From: Telluribacter humicola
GTDB lineage: Bacteria; Bacteroidota; Bacteroidia; Cytophagales; Spirosomataceae
Direction: 5' to 3'
DNA length: 64,000 bases
Assembly: GCF_017355935.1 (NCBI RefSeq)
Contig: NZ_JAFIQT010000001.1
Span: 1,116,001 to 1,180,000, forward strand
Of the stretch, positions 35,808 to 44,558 are shown one piece after another (position 1 is the stretch's first letter; each line of letters begins with the position of its first letter). The notes beneath the pieces were generated by a model that was not told the origin of the DNA, searched no databases, and saw nothing but the letters and a program-made list of their open reading frames with translations. Made by a program: the position numbers and the translations under genes.

Positions 35808-35915
35808 TATTGTCAGTAAGTCAAAAGGCCTTTGACATGCTGACCGCCGGACTACTAAGTGCCGGAGCATCTATTAGCCATGAAAAAAATTTAAAGTTAA
35901 CATTTTGAAAACGAT

Positions 35916-36281
35916 ATGAATATCGAAAATGCTCAAGTGCAGATGCGCAAAGGAATTCTTGAATTCTGCATTCTGCACATCATATCGCGCGGAGAGGTAT
36001 ATGCCTCCGATATGCTGGACGAGCTTACATCGGCCCGCATAATGGTGGTGGAAGGTACCCTGTATCCGTTGCTGACCCGGCTCAAGAACGCCGGCCTTCT
36101 CGACTACAAGTGGGTGGAATCTTCATCGGGACCGCCACGTAAATACTACGTCTTGACTGATAGTGGAAAGCAATTTCTGGACTCTATGCAGGAAACCTGG
36201 CTTGAACTATCTGACTCGGTGCACACGGTGATCAAACGTACCGCCGAAGTACAAGAAAACTCCTCTCCTAATCCTTCCTGA
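35916..36281 (+). CDS. PadR family transcriptional regulator
   Basis: This 121-residue protein is the short PadR form with a winged helix-turn-helix; DELTSARIMVVEGTLYPLLTRLKNAGLL (positions about 31-60) contains the recognition helix and is the PadR signature, and GPPRKYYVLT forms the wing. PadR proteins in Bacteroidota usually repress themselves and an adjacent membrane-protein gene. The inverted repeat at 35772-35792 is the likely operator. The PspC/GIN gene begins 36 bases downstream. Confidence 0.95.
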   Translation: MNIENAQVQMRKGILEFCILHIISRGEVYASDMLDELTSARIMVVEGTLYPLLTRLKNAGLLDYKWVESSSGPPRKYYVLTDSGKQFLDSMQETWLELSDSVHTVIKRTAEVQENSSPNPS

Positions 36282-36317
36282 CTATTGATTTCCTAATGAT
36301 ATATTATCATTTCAATC

Positions 36318-38855
36318 ATGAAAAAGACTATCAGCATAAATATTAGTGGTATCATCTTCTACATTGAAGAGGATGGGTACGACAAACTCAGAAATTACCT
36401 GAATTCAATACAGAAGTACTTCTCTTCCTTCGCCGACAGCAAGGAAATCCTGTCGGATATTGAAGGACGGATCGCCGAGCGGTTTCTGAACAAACAAAAG
36501 AGCGAAAGCAAGCAGGTTATTTCTCTGACCGACGTGGACGAGCTCATTGCCGCCATGGGTACCGTAGCCGACTTTGAGGCTATCGAACAGGCCGAAGACC
36601 TGTTGTCAGAGCCTCTGCAGGCTGCATCCGCCGAAGGACACAGCAGCTATCAGCAGACTCATACTTCCTACGAAGCTCCCCGGACCGAAACACAAACGGG
36701 CACAGCCAGCGCACCTCGTAAGCTGTACCGTGACCTGAAGCGCAAGCTGATCGGTGGTGTAGCCGCCGGACTGGCCCACTATTTCACCGTGGATCCGCTC
36801 TGGGTACGACTAGCCTTTCTGATGGCAGTGATTGGGTTGCCCGCCGGAGCCGGTGCCCTTAATCTGGAAGAAGTATTTGGACCACTCGCGGGTATTGCCG
36901 TTATCTTATACATAGCCATGTGGGTAGCGTTTCCGGGTTCGGCTACGCTGGAAGAAGACGCCCAGATCAAGAAATTCTACCGTGATCCGGACCGTAAGGT
37001 AGTAGGTGGGGTAGCCGCCGGGGTAGCCTCCTACTTTGGAGTGGACCTGGGAGTAGTACGTTTTCTGTGGGTACTGGCTATATTTCTTTTCGGCTTCGGA
37101 TTTCTGCTCTACATTATCCTATGGGTAATATCTCCCGTTGCCAAGACGCTTACTGAAAAGATGGAAATGCAGGGGGAGCCTATTACGCTCTCCAACATTG
37201 AGACGAATATCAAACGTGGTCTGAACCTGAACGAAACTGCCGGACAGGAAAGTACCCTGACCAGACTGCTGCTTTTTCCCTTTCGTGCCATTGCGATCCT
37301 GATCAGCGGACTGGGTAAGATCCTGAAAGGCTTGGGGCCTGTACTACGAATCCTGATCGGGTCACTACTGGTCATGGTGGCCGTAGGTGCACTGATAGGA
37401 CTCATCATCGCCACCACGGTAGGCTTTGGCATGCGCGATATGCTGCCATTCGGCGATATTCCCCCTATGATGATCCTTCGCGAAGTACCGGGTACCATGG
37501 TTCTGTCCCTGGTCTTGCTGACGACGATCCCCTTCATAGTAGTACTATTGCTGGGTCTTACGCTTATTGCCAATCGCCGCATAGCCAGCCCCACGGTATG
37601 GCTGACCCTGGCAGGCCTGTGGGTAGTAGGTATCATAGGCACGGCCGTTACCGGAGGTGTATACCAGGCTAACTTTTCACGTCGGGGCGAATTCAGCCAG
37701 ACCGAATACTATCGGGTACCCAGTGGAGTACTGACCCTGGATGAGCGTGAAAATGACGAAGATGATGACTTTAACTGGGATGTGGACGTAGTACTGGCCG
37801 GGTACGAAGGAGTAGATAGCCTGCGCCTGGAGAAGGAAATGCGTGCCCGTGGCCGTAATACGGAAGAAGCCCGCAAAAATGCTTCGGAGCTGCAGTACAA
37901 TGTAACGCTGCGTGATACGGTACTGCTGTTCGACGAAGAGCCGGTACTGGCTGAGAATAGTCGCTTTCGGGGGCAGGATATGACGGCTACGCTCTTTATC
38001 CCGTATGATCGCCCCTTCGCTATGACGCGCTCCTTTTATTACAGCAAGCTGTCCGGCCGGAGCTTTCAGGGCAACCGGTATAACATTCAGTGGCGCGATG
38101 ATACTGAAAGTCAGTGGCGCACCCTGCGCTGGGTAATGCGTCGTGACTCAGGACTGGTGTGCCTCAACATGCCTGCCGACTGGCTGACCGAGGATGATAG
38201 AGGAGGTGATGATGAAGGCTATACCTACAATAGTGATGACGATGACAACAGCGTTAGCCTGGGTGAGCGTGGCAAGTACATCAAGCAGTTTGAGGCCCGT
38301 GACTTTGAAGGTGTAGAGCTGGGCGGAGCTTATGCCGTGGATATCCGTCAGGGGCAAGAGTTCAGCGTCAGAGCGGATGGTGAAGAAGAGGATATTGACA
38401 ATCTTAAAGTATCTGTGCGTGATGGTGTCCTGCATGTGGAGCGCCCTTCAAACTTTAACCTCTTCAACGGACGGTCGCAGCGGGTTGGTCTGGTGATTAC
38501 CATGCCGGCTCTCAAAACCCTTGATCTGTCAGGTGCCAACAAAACGAGGGTATCGGGCTTTACGGGAGGTACTACTAATTTGAATGTAGAGGTGTCAGGG
38601 GCTTCGGTCACCGAGATAGACGTAGCGGTAAGCAAAGTAGATGTTGAAGTAGCGGGTGCCTCTAAAGTTATCCTGAAAGGGAGCGCCAACGAACTCAACG
38701 CGGATCTGTCGGGCGCCTGTCGCCTCAACGCCACCGGTATGCAGATAAACTCAGCCGATGTAGAGGCGTCGGGTGCGAGCAGAGCGGAACTGGGAAGAGT
38801 ACAGAACCTCCGGAAAAGTGCCACCGGAGCCAGCAAGATTGAAGCATATCAGTAA
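36318..38855 (+). CDS. membrane protein with two PspC domains and a C-terminal GIN (DUF2807) domain
   Basis: This 845-residue protein starts with a roughly 130-residue N-terminal region. Two PspC domains follow, at about 133-207 (YRDLKRKLIGGVAAG) and 218-275 (YRDPDRKVVGGVAAG). Further hydrophobic helices lie to about residue 445, and the large exterior part ends in a GIN/DUF2807 beta-solenoid-like domain at about 660-845, with repeated GAS/GA motifs. It is in an operon-like position with PadR. PspC is an envelope-stress protein; the GIN domain probably binds the outer face. The fusion of PspC twice with GIN in one protein is worth noting. Confidence 0.9.
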   Translation: MKKTISINISGIIFYIEEDGYDKLRNYLNSIQKYFSSFADSKEILSDIEGRIAERFLNKQKSESKQVISLTDVDELIAAMGTVADFEAIEQAEDLLSEPLQAASAEGHSSYQQTHTSYEAPRTETQTGTASAPRKLYRDLKRKLIGGVAAGLAHYFTVDPLWVRLAFLMAVIGLPAGAGALNLEEVFGPLAGIAVILYIAMWVAFPGSATLEEDAQIKKFYRDPDRKVVGGVAAGVASYFGVDLGVVRFLWVLAIFLFGFGFLLYIILWVISPVAKTLTEKMEMQGEPITLSNIETNIKRGLNLNETAGQESTLTRLLLFPFRAIAILISGLGKILKGLGPVLRILIGSLLVMVAVGALIGLIIATTVGFGMRDMLPFGDIPPMMILREVPGTMVLSLVLLTTIPFIVVLLLGLTLIANRRIASPTVWLTLAGLWVVGIIGTAVTGGVYQANFSRRGEFSQTEYYRVPSGVLTLDERENDEDDDFNWDVDVVLAGYEGVDSLRLEKEMRARGRNTEEARKNASELQYNVTLRDTVLLFDEEPVLAENSRFRGQDMTATLFIPYDRPFAMTRSFYYSKLSGRSFQGNRYNIQWRDDTESQWRTLRWVMRRDSGLVCLNMPADWLTEDDRGGDDEGYTYNSDDDDNSVSLGERGKYIKQFEARDFEGVELGGAYAVDIRQGQEFSVRADGEEEDIDNLKVSVRDGVLHVERPSNFNLFNGRSQRVGLVITMPALKTLDLSGANKTRVSGFTGGTTNLNVEVSGASVTEIDVAVSKVDVEVAGASKVILKGSANELNADLSGACRLNATGMQINSADVEASGASRAELGRVQNLRKSATGASKIEAYQ

Positions 38856-38923
38856 AAAATAGCGGGTACATGCAACCTTAGCGAAGGTTCTGCCATCTAT
38901 TAAGCAAACAAAACTAATTGGTC

Positions 38924-39616
38924 ATGAAAAAAGCATTATTAATCTGCGTAGTATGGATAGCATCGGTAGCACTGGCTATGGCCGCCGACGAAACCCGTAC
39001 CTTCAATCTTTCCAACTTTTCAAAACTTTCGATGGGGAGTGCCTACCGCATTCAGGTGAAGCAGGGGAGTTCATTCAGCGTGACGGCTACCGGTGAAAAG
39101 CAGGATCTGGATGATCTGGATGCCAAAGTATCAAACGGTACGCTCATGATCCGCTATAAGCAGGAGAAATGGAAAAACCGTCGTGAGCAGGTGCATATCA
39201 ATATCACCATGCCCTCTCTGGACGCAGTAGACTTCTCGGGAGCCTGCGTAGCCAACGTAACCGGATTTGACAGTAATAAAAATATGGATATTGAAGTTTC
39301 CGGCGCTTCCAAAGTAACCATGGATGTAACAGCTCCTAAAGTACAGCTGGAACTGTCAGGGGCTTCAGTACTGACCCTGAATGGTAAAGCCGAAGTGCTG
39401 AATGGAGAGTTATCAGGAGCTTCCGTATTCCGGGGAAACAGCTTTCCGGTGCGGGAAGCCAACCTAGGTGCTTCCGGAGCTAGTAAGGCATCGGTAGTGG
39501 CCAACTCTTCACTCACGGCCGACGCCAGTGGGGCCAGCAGTATCAGCTATGCCGGTAATGCCAAGGAGGTACGCTCCAATACTTCCGGAGCCAGCTCTAT
39601 CCGACGTGTGAATTAA
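38924..39616 (+). CDS. secreted GIN-domain (DUF2807) protein
   Basis: The frame could open at TTG 38918, but the ATG at 38924 starts the signal peptide (MKKALLICVVWIASVALAMA), so I use it (230 residues). Nearly all the mature part is a GIN/DUF2807 domain with repeated 'SGAS' motifs (VSGASKVTMD, LSGASVLTLN, SGASVFRG, SGASKASVV, SGASSISYA, SGASSIRR), homologous to the C-terminal domain of the neighbouring protein. It is periplasmic or outer-surface. It ends at the palindrome at 39636. Confidence 0.92.
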   Translation: MKKALLICVVWIASVALAMAADETRTFNLSNFSKLSMGSAYRIQVKQGSSFSVTATGEKQDLDDLDAKVSNGTLMIRYKQEKWKNRREQVHINITMPSLDAVDFSGACVANVTGFDSNKNMDIEVSGASKVTMDVTAPKVQLELSGASVLTLNGKAEVLNGELSGASVFRGNSFPVREANLGASGASKASVVANSSLTADASGASSISYAGNAKEVRSNTSGASSIRRVN

Positions 39617-39635
39617 CTTATTAATACATAGCTTA

Positions 39636-39677
39636 CCAACAGGAAGAGCCGGGGCATGCCCCGGCTCTTCCTGTTGG
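39636..39677. terminator. 42-nt perfect palindrome between convergent genes
   Basis: Positions 39636-39677 form a perfect 42-nt palindrome with no loop bases. Neither side has a T tract of more than two. It lies between the GIN gene and the convergent sigma factor gene. It probably folds as a stem in both transcripts. Confidence 0.7.
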
Positions 39678-39694
39678 AGGATAGTCTGCTTCGG

Positions 39695-40240
39695 TTAATA
39701 CTGAACCACAAAATATCCCCTCAAATCCTGTATAGCTGTCCGGATGCGTGACTTAATAGTACCCAGCGGCAGACAGAGCTCCTGCGAAACTTCTTCATGG
39801 GTATACCCCTGAAAATACACCATGTCCAGCAGTAGTTTCCGCTCAGGGCGTAGCTGACCTACCAGGTCACGCAGGTCGAAGGTGTAAGGTTGGGGCTGGT
39901 AGGTAGCAATCTGAACGTAAGTGGAGTCCAGTCCGTCTAACTGATTTCCCCTTCTGTTATCTACACGTAACATATCGATAGCCGTGTTACGGGCAATATT
40001 CAACATCCAGGTAAACAGACTTCCTTTTTCACTGTTGTAGGATCTGATATTTTTCCAGATCTTCAGAAATGTCTCCTGCATAGCATCTTCTGCCTTATTT
40101 TCATCCCGTATAATTTTACAAATTATACTATACAGACATCCCGAATAGTGATCGTACAAGTATTCAAACGCTTGCCGCTCATTACGTTGCAGTGAGGCTA
40201 TTAGTTCAGGTTCTGAATAGGAGAATAGTTTTGTAGCCAT
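39695..40240 (-). CDS. ECF-type sigma-70 family RNA polymerase sigma factor
   Basis: I use the ATG at 40240 (181 residues) because it begins the usual MATKLFSYSEPEL start; the frame extends to 40303. Region 2 contains AFEYLYDHYSG, DEDKAED-like DENKAEDAMQETF and the DNA-melting segment NIARNTAIDMLR. Region 4 contains LLDMVYFQGYTHEEVSQEL and GTIKSRI. Sigma region 3 is absent, as in ECF factors. No anti-sigma gene is next to it on either side. The regulatory partner is therefore unknown. Confidence 0.92.
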   Translation of the reverse strand: MATKLFSYSEPELIASLQRNERQAFEYLYDHYSGCLYSIICKIIRDENKAEDAMQETFLKIWKNIRSYNSEKGSLFTWMLNIARNTAIDMLRVDNRRGNQLDGLDSTYVQIATYQPQPYTFDLRDLVGQLRPERKLLLDMVYFQGYTHEEVSQELCLPLGTIKSRIRTAIQDLRGYFVVQY

Positions 40241-40498
40241 TGACTCTGAATTTTCTGTAGGTGTGTATATGCTAATCTTAACTTTGTTTCTTTCGCACAG
40301 CAATTAGGCACTACATCCTGTAATCTACTGAAGATATAGTTAAGGTGGTTCTGATATATCTTTTTGTCAACTACATGTATAAGTCAGATGTTATGAATAA
40401 TTAAATAAATCTTAAAAGATTAATATTCAGCTAATTCTGATCTTTTTTTTGTGTCTGGTGGTTACAAGACAGGAGAGGAGCAGTGACAGGTGGATCGG

Positions 40499-40711
40499 CT
40501 ACTCAGCCCGTTCTACTTCACTTTTTAGCTTGAGTACCTGCGTACCATCCTCCTGTTCGATCAGAACCGCCGGATCGCTTTGGGTACCGTTGCGTTTTAC
40601 GGTAGTGCCTTTGATCTTTTTTTCTACCTCCGCTTTACGTAGCTCCTTTATCTTCCCTTCGGCATATCCGTTTCCCCACTTCCAGCGGACTTTAGTACCC
40701 TTCCGTATCAT
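40499..40711 (-). CDS. small Hva1/TUDOR-like domain protein
   Basis: This 70-residue protein follows the family pattern IRKGTKVRWKWGNGYAEGKI, then TVKRNG and DPAVLIEQEDGTQVLKLKSEVE, matching the hypervirulence-associated TUDOR domain family (DUF2945). The family's role is not established; the fold suggests binding of RNA or protein. It is a short single gene, transcribed leftward. Confidence 0.85.
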   Translation of the reverse strand: MIRKGTKVRWKWGNGYAEGKIKELRKAEVEKKIKGTTVKRNGTQSDPAVLIEQEDGTQVLKLKSEVERAE

Positions 40712-40992
40712 ATTTGTTAAGGTTTTGTAAGCTCTTGCTATGGTTTATTGGCTACATTTGGCCGGATTATAGGCACTGCCTCAGTCAGCTACCTGTTATA
40801 TAAGCAGCAGGTAGGCAGATATTATTCTCTATAAAATGCTGCCAGACAATATAATAGCCCTACGGCAGGTAAATCCGCAGGTGTGTGAGTAGAACTATGG
40901 GCAGTATGGGAATTAATCCAGATGAGGTGGAGGATTGTGTAACTAAACTTCCACAAAATAGGGTGTCGCTTTTTTAATTTACTATTGCTACT

Positions 40993-41511
40993 ATGCTCAA
41001 ACCTAAATTTGCCTACGAGTCAGAGGTAACGATGACCGAGATGGTACTTCCCAACGATACCAATACCCTCAACAACCTCATGGGCGGTCGTCTACTGCAC
41101 TGGATGGATATCTGTGCGGCTATCTCGGCCCAGAAACACTCCAATCGCATCGTCGTGACGGCTTCAGTTGATAACGTGTCTTTCTCCGAACCTATAAAGC
41201 TGGGGAATATTGTAACCATGAAGGCCAAGGTAACACGGGCCTTCAATTCTTCCATGGAGGTGTACATAGAGGTATGGGCGGAGGATATACCTGCGGGCAG
41301 GCGTATGAGTACCAACCGCGCCTTCTATACCTTCGTAGCCGTAGATCAGAATGGACGCCCCATAGAAGTACCTGAGCTGAAGGCTGAAACCGACGAGGAG
41401 AAAGACCTGTACGCTAGTGCCCTGCGTCGACGTCAGCTGCGTCTGGTCCTGGCTGGCCGTATGAATCCGCAGGATGCTACGGAGCTGAAAGCCCTTTTCG
41501 AAATGGAGTAG
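40993..41511 (+). CDS. acyl-CoA thioesterase, hotdog fold (YciA-like)
   Basis: This 172-residue protein matches the cytosolic hotdog thioesterases: NNLMGGRLLHWMD with the catalytic Asp in the LHWMD segment, then SVDNVSFSEPIKLGN, typical of YciA/BACH. It hydrolyses acyl-CoA to acid and CoA. It has no signal peptide. The start codon follows an AT-rich spacer. It is a single gene convergent with the DUF2064 gene. Confidence 0.92.
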   Translation: MLKPKFAYESEVTMTEMVLPNDTNTLNNLMGGRLLHWMDICAAISAQKHSNRIVVTASVDNVSFSEPIKLGNIVTMKAKVTRAFNSSMEVYIEVWAEDIPAGRRMSTNRAFYTFVAVDQNGRPIEVPELKAETDEEKDLYASALRRRQLRLVLAGRMNPQDATELKALFEME

Positions 41512-41538
41512 CCTCTATGGAATAGCCCCTATGGAATG

Positions 41539-42150
41539 TCAGGAGCGGCTGAGGAGCCGCTCTTTAGCCTGTAGGTAGTCATCCCACTCATCTATGTCGG
41601 AGAGCGTTTCCAGGAGCTGGTACCGGATGCCTTGCTGCTGGAGTCTGGATACCGTCTGGTCAAGTAGCTCCGGCTGGCTCCATGGCATATCGTTAAACAA
41701 GGTTTTGTGGAGCCGGGTCATGCCCAATAGGTAATACCCTCCGTCGGTAGAGGGACCCAGTACTACCTCAGTACTCTGGAGGGCATCCAAGGCTTGTTGC
41801 AGGTGATGTGAGCGGAGGTCCAGGCAGTCGCTGCCGATAATAACTACCTGCTCGGCTCCCGCCGCAAACTGCTCCCGAAAGGCCTCCTGCATCCTGAGGC
41901 CCAGATCGCCCTCCGTTTGCAGGGCTTTGTTATAGCCATTCCACAGGTCATCATCATTTATAAAATCACCATAGTACACCGTGCGGCGCAGGTCAGCCGG
42001 GGGGAGAGCATCCGTGATGCTGCGGGTGTAGTCCAGCAGCTCGCGGTACACTTCTACGGCTTGTGTGTGGCCTACGGTTTTGGCCACCCGGGTTTTAACT
42101 TTTCCTTCGATTGGGTTTTTTACAAAAATAATCAGGGCGTTGAGCGGCAT
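41539..42150 (-). CDS. DUF2064/TIGR04282-type glycosyltransferase-like protein
   Basis: This 203-residue protein shows the DUF2064 pattern: LIIFVKNPIEGKVKTRVAKTVG at the N-terminus, GSDCLDL (about 108-114, the DxD-like centre), and GPSTDGGYYLLGM, typical of the NTP-transferase-like fold. TIGR04282 members are described in arsenosugar biosynthesis, but many lie outside such loci, and I see no arsenic genes here. The exact reaction is not established. Confidence 0.85.
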   Translation of the reverse strand: MPLNALIIFVKNPIEGKVKTRVAKTVGHTQAVEVYRELLDYTRSITDALPPADLRRTVYYGDFINDDDLWNGYNKALQTEGDLGLRMQEAFREQFAAGAEQVVIIGSDCLDLRSHHLQQALDALQSTEVVLGPSTDGGYYLLGMTRLHKTLFNDMPWSQPELLDQTVSRLQQQGIRYQLLETLSDIDEWDDYLQAKERLLSRS

Positions 42151-42173
42151 ATTTTGGTAATTTTGCGGACTGG

Positions 42174-42228
42174 TAGCTATTAGTAGGTAGTTGTTAGCAA
42201 TTAGCTCAAATAGCTACCTTATTTCTAA
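42174..42228. repeat. TAGCT/TTAG repeat tract downstream of the RidA-side boundary
   Basis: The bases upstream of the DUF2064 start read AGCTATTAGTAGGTAGTTG, then TTAGCAATTAGCTCAAATAGCTACC, a degenerate tract of the recurring kind. It is followed at 42318-42350 by ACTAACTGCTAATACCTAA, then TTCTAACAGCTCC, immediately before RidA. Confidence 0.5.
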
Positions 42229-42351
42229 CAAGCTGTTTATAAATAGTTTTTAATATAGTAGTGGAAACAACTTCTAAATCTATTTGTAGAACTATTATTG
42301 CAACTAAAAATCAACATACTAACTGCTAATACCTAAATTCTAACAGCTCCT

Positions 42352-42720
42352 ATGGCAAAAGAGATCATATTTTCGGAAAAAGCCCCGGCCCCAATCGGCC
42401 CCTACAGCCAAGCCGTAAAAGCCAATGGCGTCCTGTACGTATCCGGTCAGATCGCTCTTGAACTGGCTACCGGCGGTGATGTACAAGCCGAAGCCCGCAA
42501 GGTAATGGAAAACATCGGACATATCCTGCAGGCTGCCGGACTGGACTACTCCAACATAGTAAAGTCGAGTATTTTTCTGAAGAATATGGATGATTTTGCA
42601 GCCATCAATGAGGTATACGGCAGTTTCTTTACCAGTGAGCCTCCTGCCCGTGAAACGGTACAGGTAGCCCGCCTGCCTAAGGATGTCAACGTAGAGATCT
42701 CGGTAATAGCCGTTGAGTAA
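42352..42720 (+). CDS. ridA: RidA family protein (enamine/imine deaminase)
   Basis: This 122-residue protein follows the RidA pattern. APIGPYSQA is at residues 14-21 and YVSGQIAL at 29-36. The catalytic Arg is R100 in PPARETVQV, and Glu115 is in VEISVIAVE. It hydrolyses reactive enamine/imine intermediates released by PLP enzymes. The length is that of the family. It is followed by gltX. Confidence 0.95.
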   Translation: MAKEIIFSEKAPAPIGPYSQAVKANGVLYVSGQIALELATGGDVQAEARKVMENIGHILQAAGLDYSNIVKSSIFLKNMDDFAAINEVYGSFFTSEPPARETVQVARLPKDVNVEISVIAVE

Positions 42721-42822
42721 CTACCTCCGGTACCGTCCATTCATAACTTACCTTTAAATAAATATAGTAGGATGTTAACTATACGGTTCAGGAATGACCC
42801 CCATCTGAGCTAATAACTAACT

Positions 42823-42840
42823 CCTAATAGCTAACAGCTA
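42823..42840. repeat. 18-nt repeat unit, copy A
   Basis: CCTAATAGCTAACAGCTA occurs here, 6 bases before the gltX start codon, and is identical to the copy at 51368-51385 upstream of another start codon. Confidence 0.75.
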
Positions 42841-42846
42841 TAACCA

Positions 42847-44382
42847 ATGAGTCAACCAAACGTTAGAGTACGATTTGCCCCCAGCCCAACCGGAGCGCTA
42901 CACATAGGTGGTGTCCGGACGGCCCTTTATAACTACCTGTATGCCCGTCAGCAAGGCGGTCAGATGTTGCTCCGGATCGAAGATACCGACCAGAACCGCT
43001 ACGTACCTGGTGCGGAGGAGTACATTCTGCAAGCACTGGAATGGGTTGGTATTCAAATTGACGAAGGCCCGCAGCAGGGTGGTCCGCACGCGCCGTACCG
43101 CCAGTCGGAGCGTAAGGAGATGTACCGCGAGTACGCCGAGCGGCTGATCCGGGAGGGCAAAGCCTACTATGCCTTTGATACCGCCGATGAGCTGGACGCC
43201 ATGCGTAAGCGCCTGGAAGCGGCCAATGTACCCGCCGCGCAGTACAACGCCATTACGCGCCTGCAGATGAAAAACTCGCTGACGCTCCCGGCCGAAGAAA
43301 CCAGGCAGCACCTTGAAAGCGGTGAACCCTACGTAATCCGTATCAAGGTACAGCCCAAGGAGGATATTCGCTTCAACGACCTCATCCGGGGCTGGGTAGC
43401 GGTACACTCCTCACAGATTGATGATAAGGTACTTCTCAAGTCGGACGGTATGCCTACCTACCACCTGGCCAACATCGTCGATGACCACCTGATGGGCATA
43501 ACCCACGTGATCCGGGGTGAAGAGTGGCTGCCTTCGGCGCCACTGCACGTACTGCTGTACCGGTACCTGGGTTGGGCCGATACCATGCCGCAGTTTGCGC
43601 ACCTGCCCCTGCTGCTCAAGCCCGACGGCAACGGTAAGCTGTCCAAGCGCGATGCCGATGCGGGAGGCTTTCCGATATTCCCTTTGGAGTGGACCGACCC
43701 TAAGTCCGGCGAGAAAGCACTTGGCTTCCGGGAAGAAGGCTACCTGCCCGAGGCTACGACCAACTTCCTGGCCTTCCTGGGTTGGAATCCGGGTACCGAA
43801 CAGGAGCTATTCACCATGGACGAACTGATCCAGGCGTTCAGCTTTGACCGGGTACACAAGGCGGGAGCCCGCTTTGACATACAGAAGGGCAACTGGTACA
43901 ATCAGCAGTACCTCAAGCAGCAGGATGACGCTGCGCTGGCCCGTGAAATCCAGCCGCTATTCACTAGCAAAGGCATCCAGATCACCGACGAGCAGGCTAC
44001 CAAGATTGTGCACCTGCTCAAAGAGCGCGTCCACTTTGCTAAGGAGATTGTGGATGAGTCGGCCTTCCTGTTTAGTTCGCCCGAGAGCTACGATGAAGCC
44101 GTCGTATCCAAGCGCTGGAACGAAGAGGCGTTACGCGCCATCGGTGGTTTTCGCGATGCGCTGAGTACCTACGATGGAGACTTCACCGCTGATAATATCA
44201 AGGAGGTACTGCACCATACGCTGGAAAGCCTGGGTATCAAAGCGGGTAAAGTGATGCAGGCCCTGCGCCTGGCCCTCACCGGAGTAGGAGCCGGCCCCGA
44301 CCTGATGATTACGATGGAGATTCTGGGTAAAGAGGAGGTGATCAAGCGTCTTCAGAACGCCATTGATCGTCTGCCTGCTTAA
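42847..44382 (+). CDS. gltX: glutamyl-tRNA synthetase
   Basis: This 511-residue class I synthetase has the HIGH-like motif ALHIGG (residues 17-22) and the KMSKS-like motif KLSKR at 264-268. The catalytic Rossmann half contains APSPTG, and the C-terminal helical bundle recognises the anticodon. It charges tRNA-Glu and, in organisms without GlnRS, tRNA-Gln as well. The length is standard. Confidence 0.97.
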   Translation: MSQPNVRVRFAPSPTGALHIGGVRTALYNYLYARQQGGQMLLRIEDTDQNRYVPGAEEYILQALEWVGIQIDEGPQQGGPHAPYRQSERKEMYREYAERLIREGKAYYAFDTADELDAMRKRLEAANVPAAQYNAITRLQMKNSLTLPAEETRQHLESGEPYVIRIKVQPKEDIRFNDLIRGWVAVHSSQIDDKVLLKSDGMPTYHLANIVDDHLMGITHVIRGEEWLPSAPLHVLLYRYLGWADTMPQFAHLPLLLKPDGNGKLSKRDADAGGFPIFPLEWTDPKSGEKALGFREEGYLPEATTNFLAFLGWNPGTEQELFTMDELIQAFSFDRVHKAGARFDIQKGNWYNQQYLKQQDDAALAREIQPLFTSKGIQITDEQATKIVHLLKERVHFAKEIVDESAFLFSSPESYDEAVVSKRWNEEALRAIGGFRDALSTYDGDFTADNIKEVLHHTLESLGIKAGKVMQALRLALTGVGAGPDLMITMEILGKEEVIKRLQNAIDRLPA

Positions 44383-44405
44383 AGAAAGCTAGTTTAGATT
44401 ATAGA

Positions 44406-44437
44406 ACAAAGGCCCGGACTTGTCCGGGCCTTTGTCA
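44406..44437 (+). terminator. gltX terminator
   Basis: CAAAGGCCCGGA pairs with TCCGGGCCTTTG around a short loop and is followed by TCATTA. Confidence 0.85.
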
Positions 44438-44558
44438 TTAAGAGCCAGGCTCTGTGTAAACTACCTCTGATTATGTAGTAATGAAGAGGATGATCTTGTA
44501 TAGCAGCCTAATGGAGTCACTTTAAATAGGCAGGGATATAAAATAATTTAATTGATAC

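Noticed and set aside
41539-42150. Arsenosugar biosynthesis gene
   Set aside because: The family name suggests it, but no arsenic genes are nearby, so only the DUF2064 fold is called.
42140-42160. TAATTTTG as a plus-strand -7 element for RidA
   Set aside because: The nearest TTG is only 15 bases away and the start codon is about 200 bases downstream.
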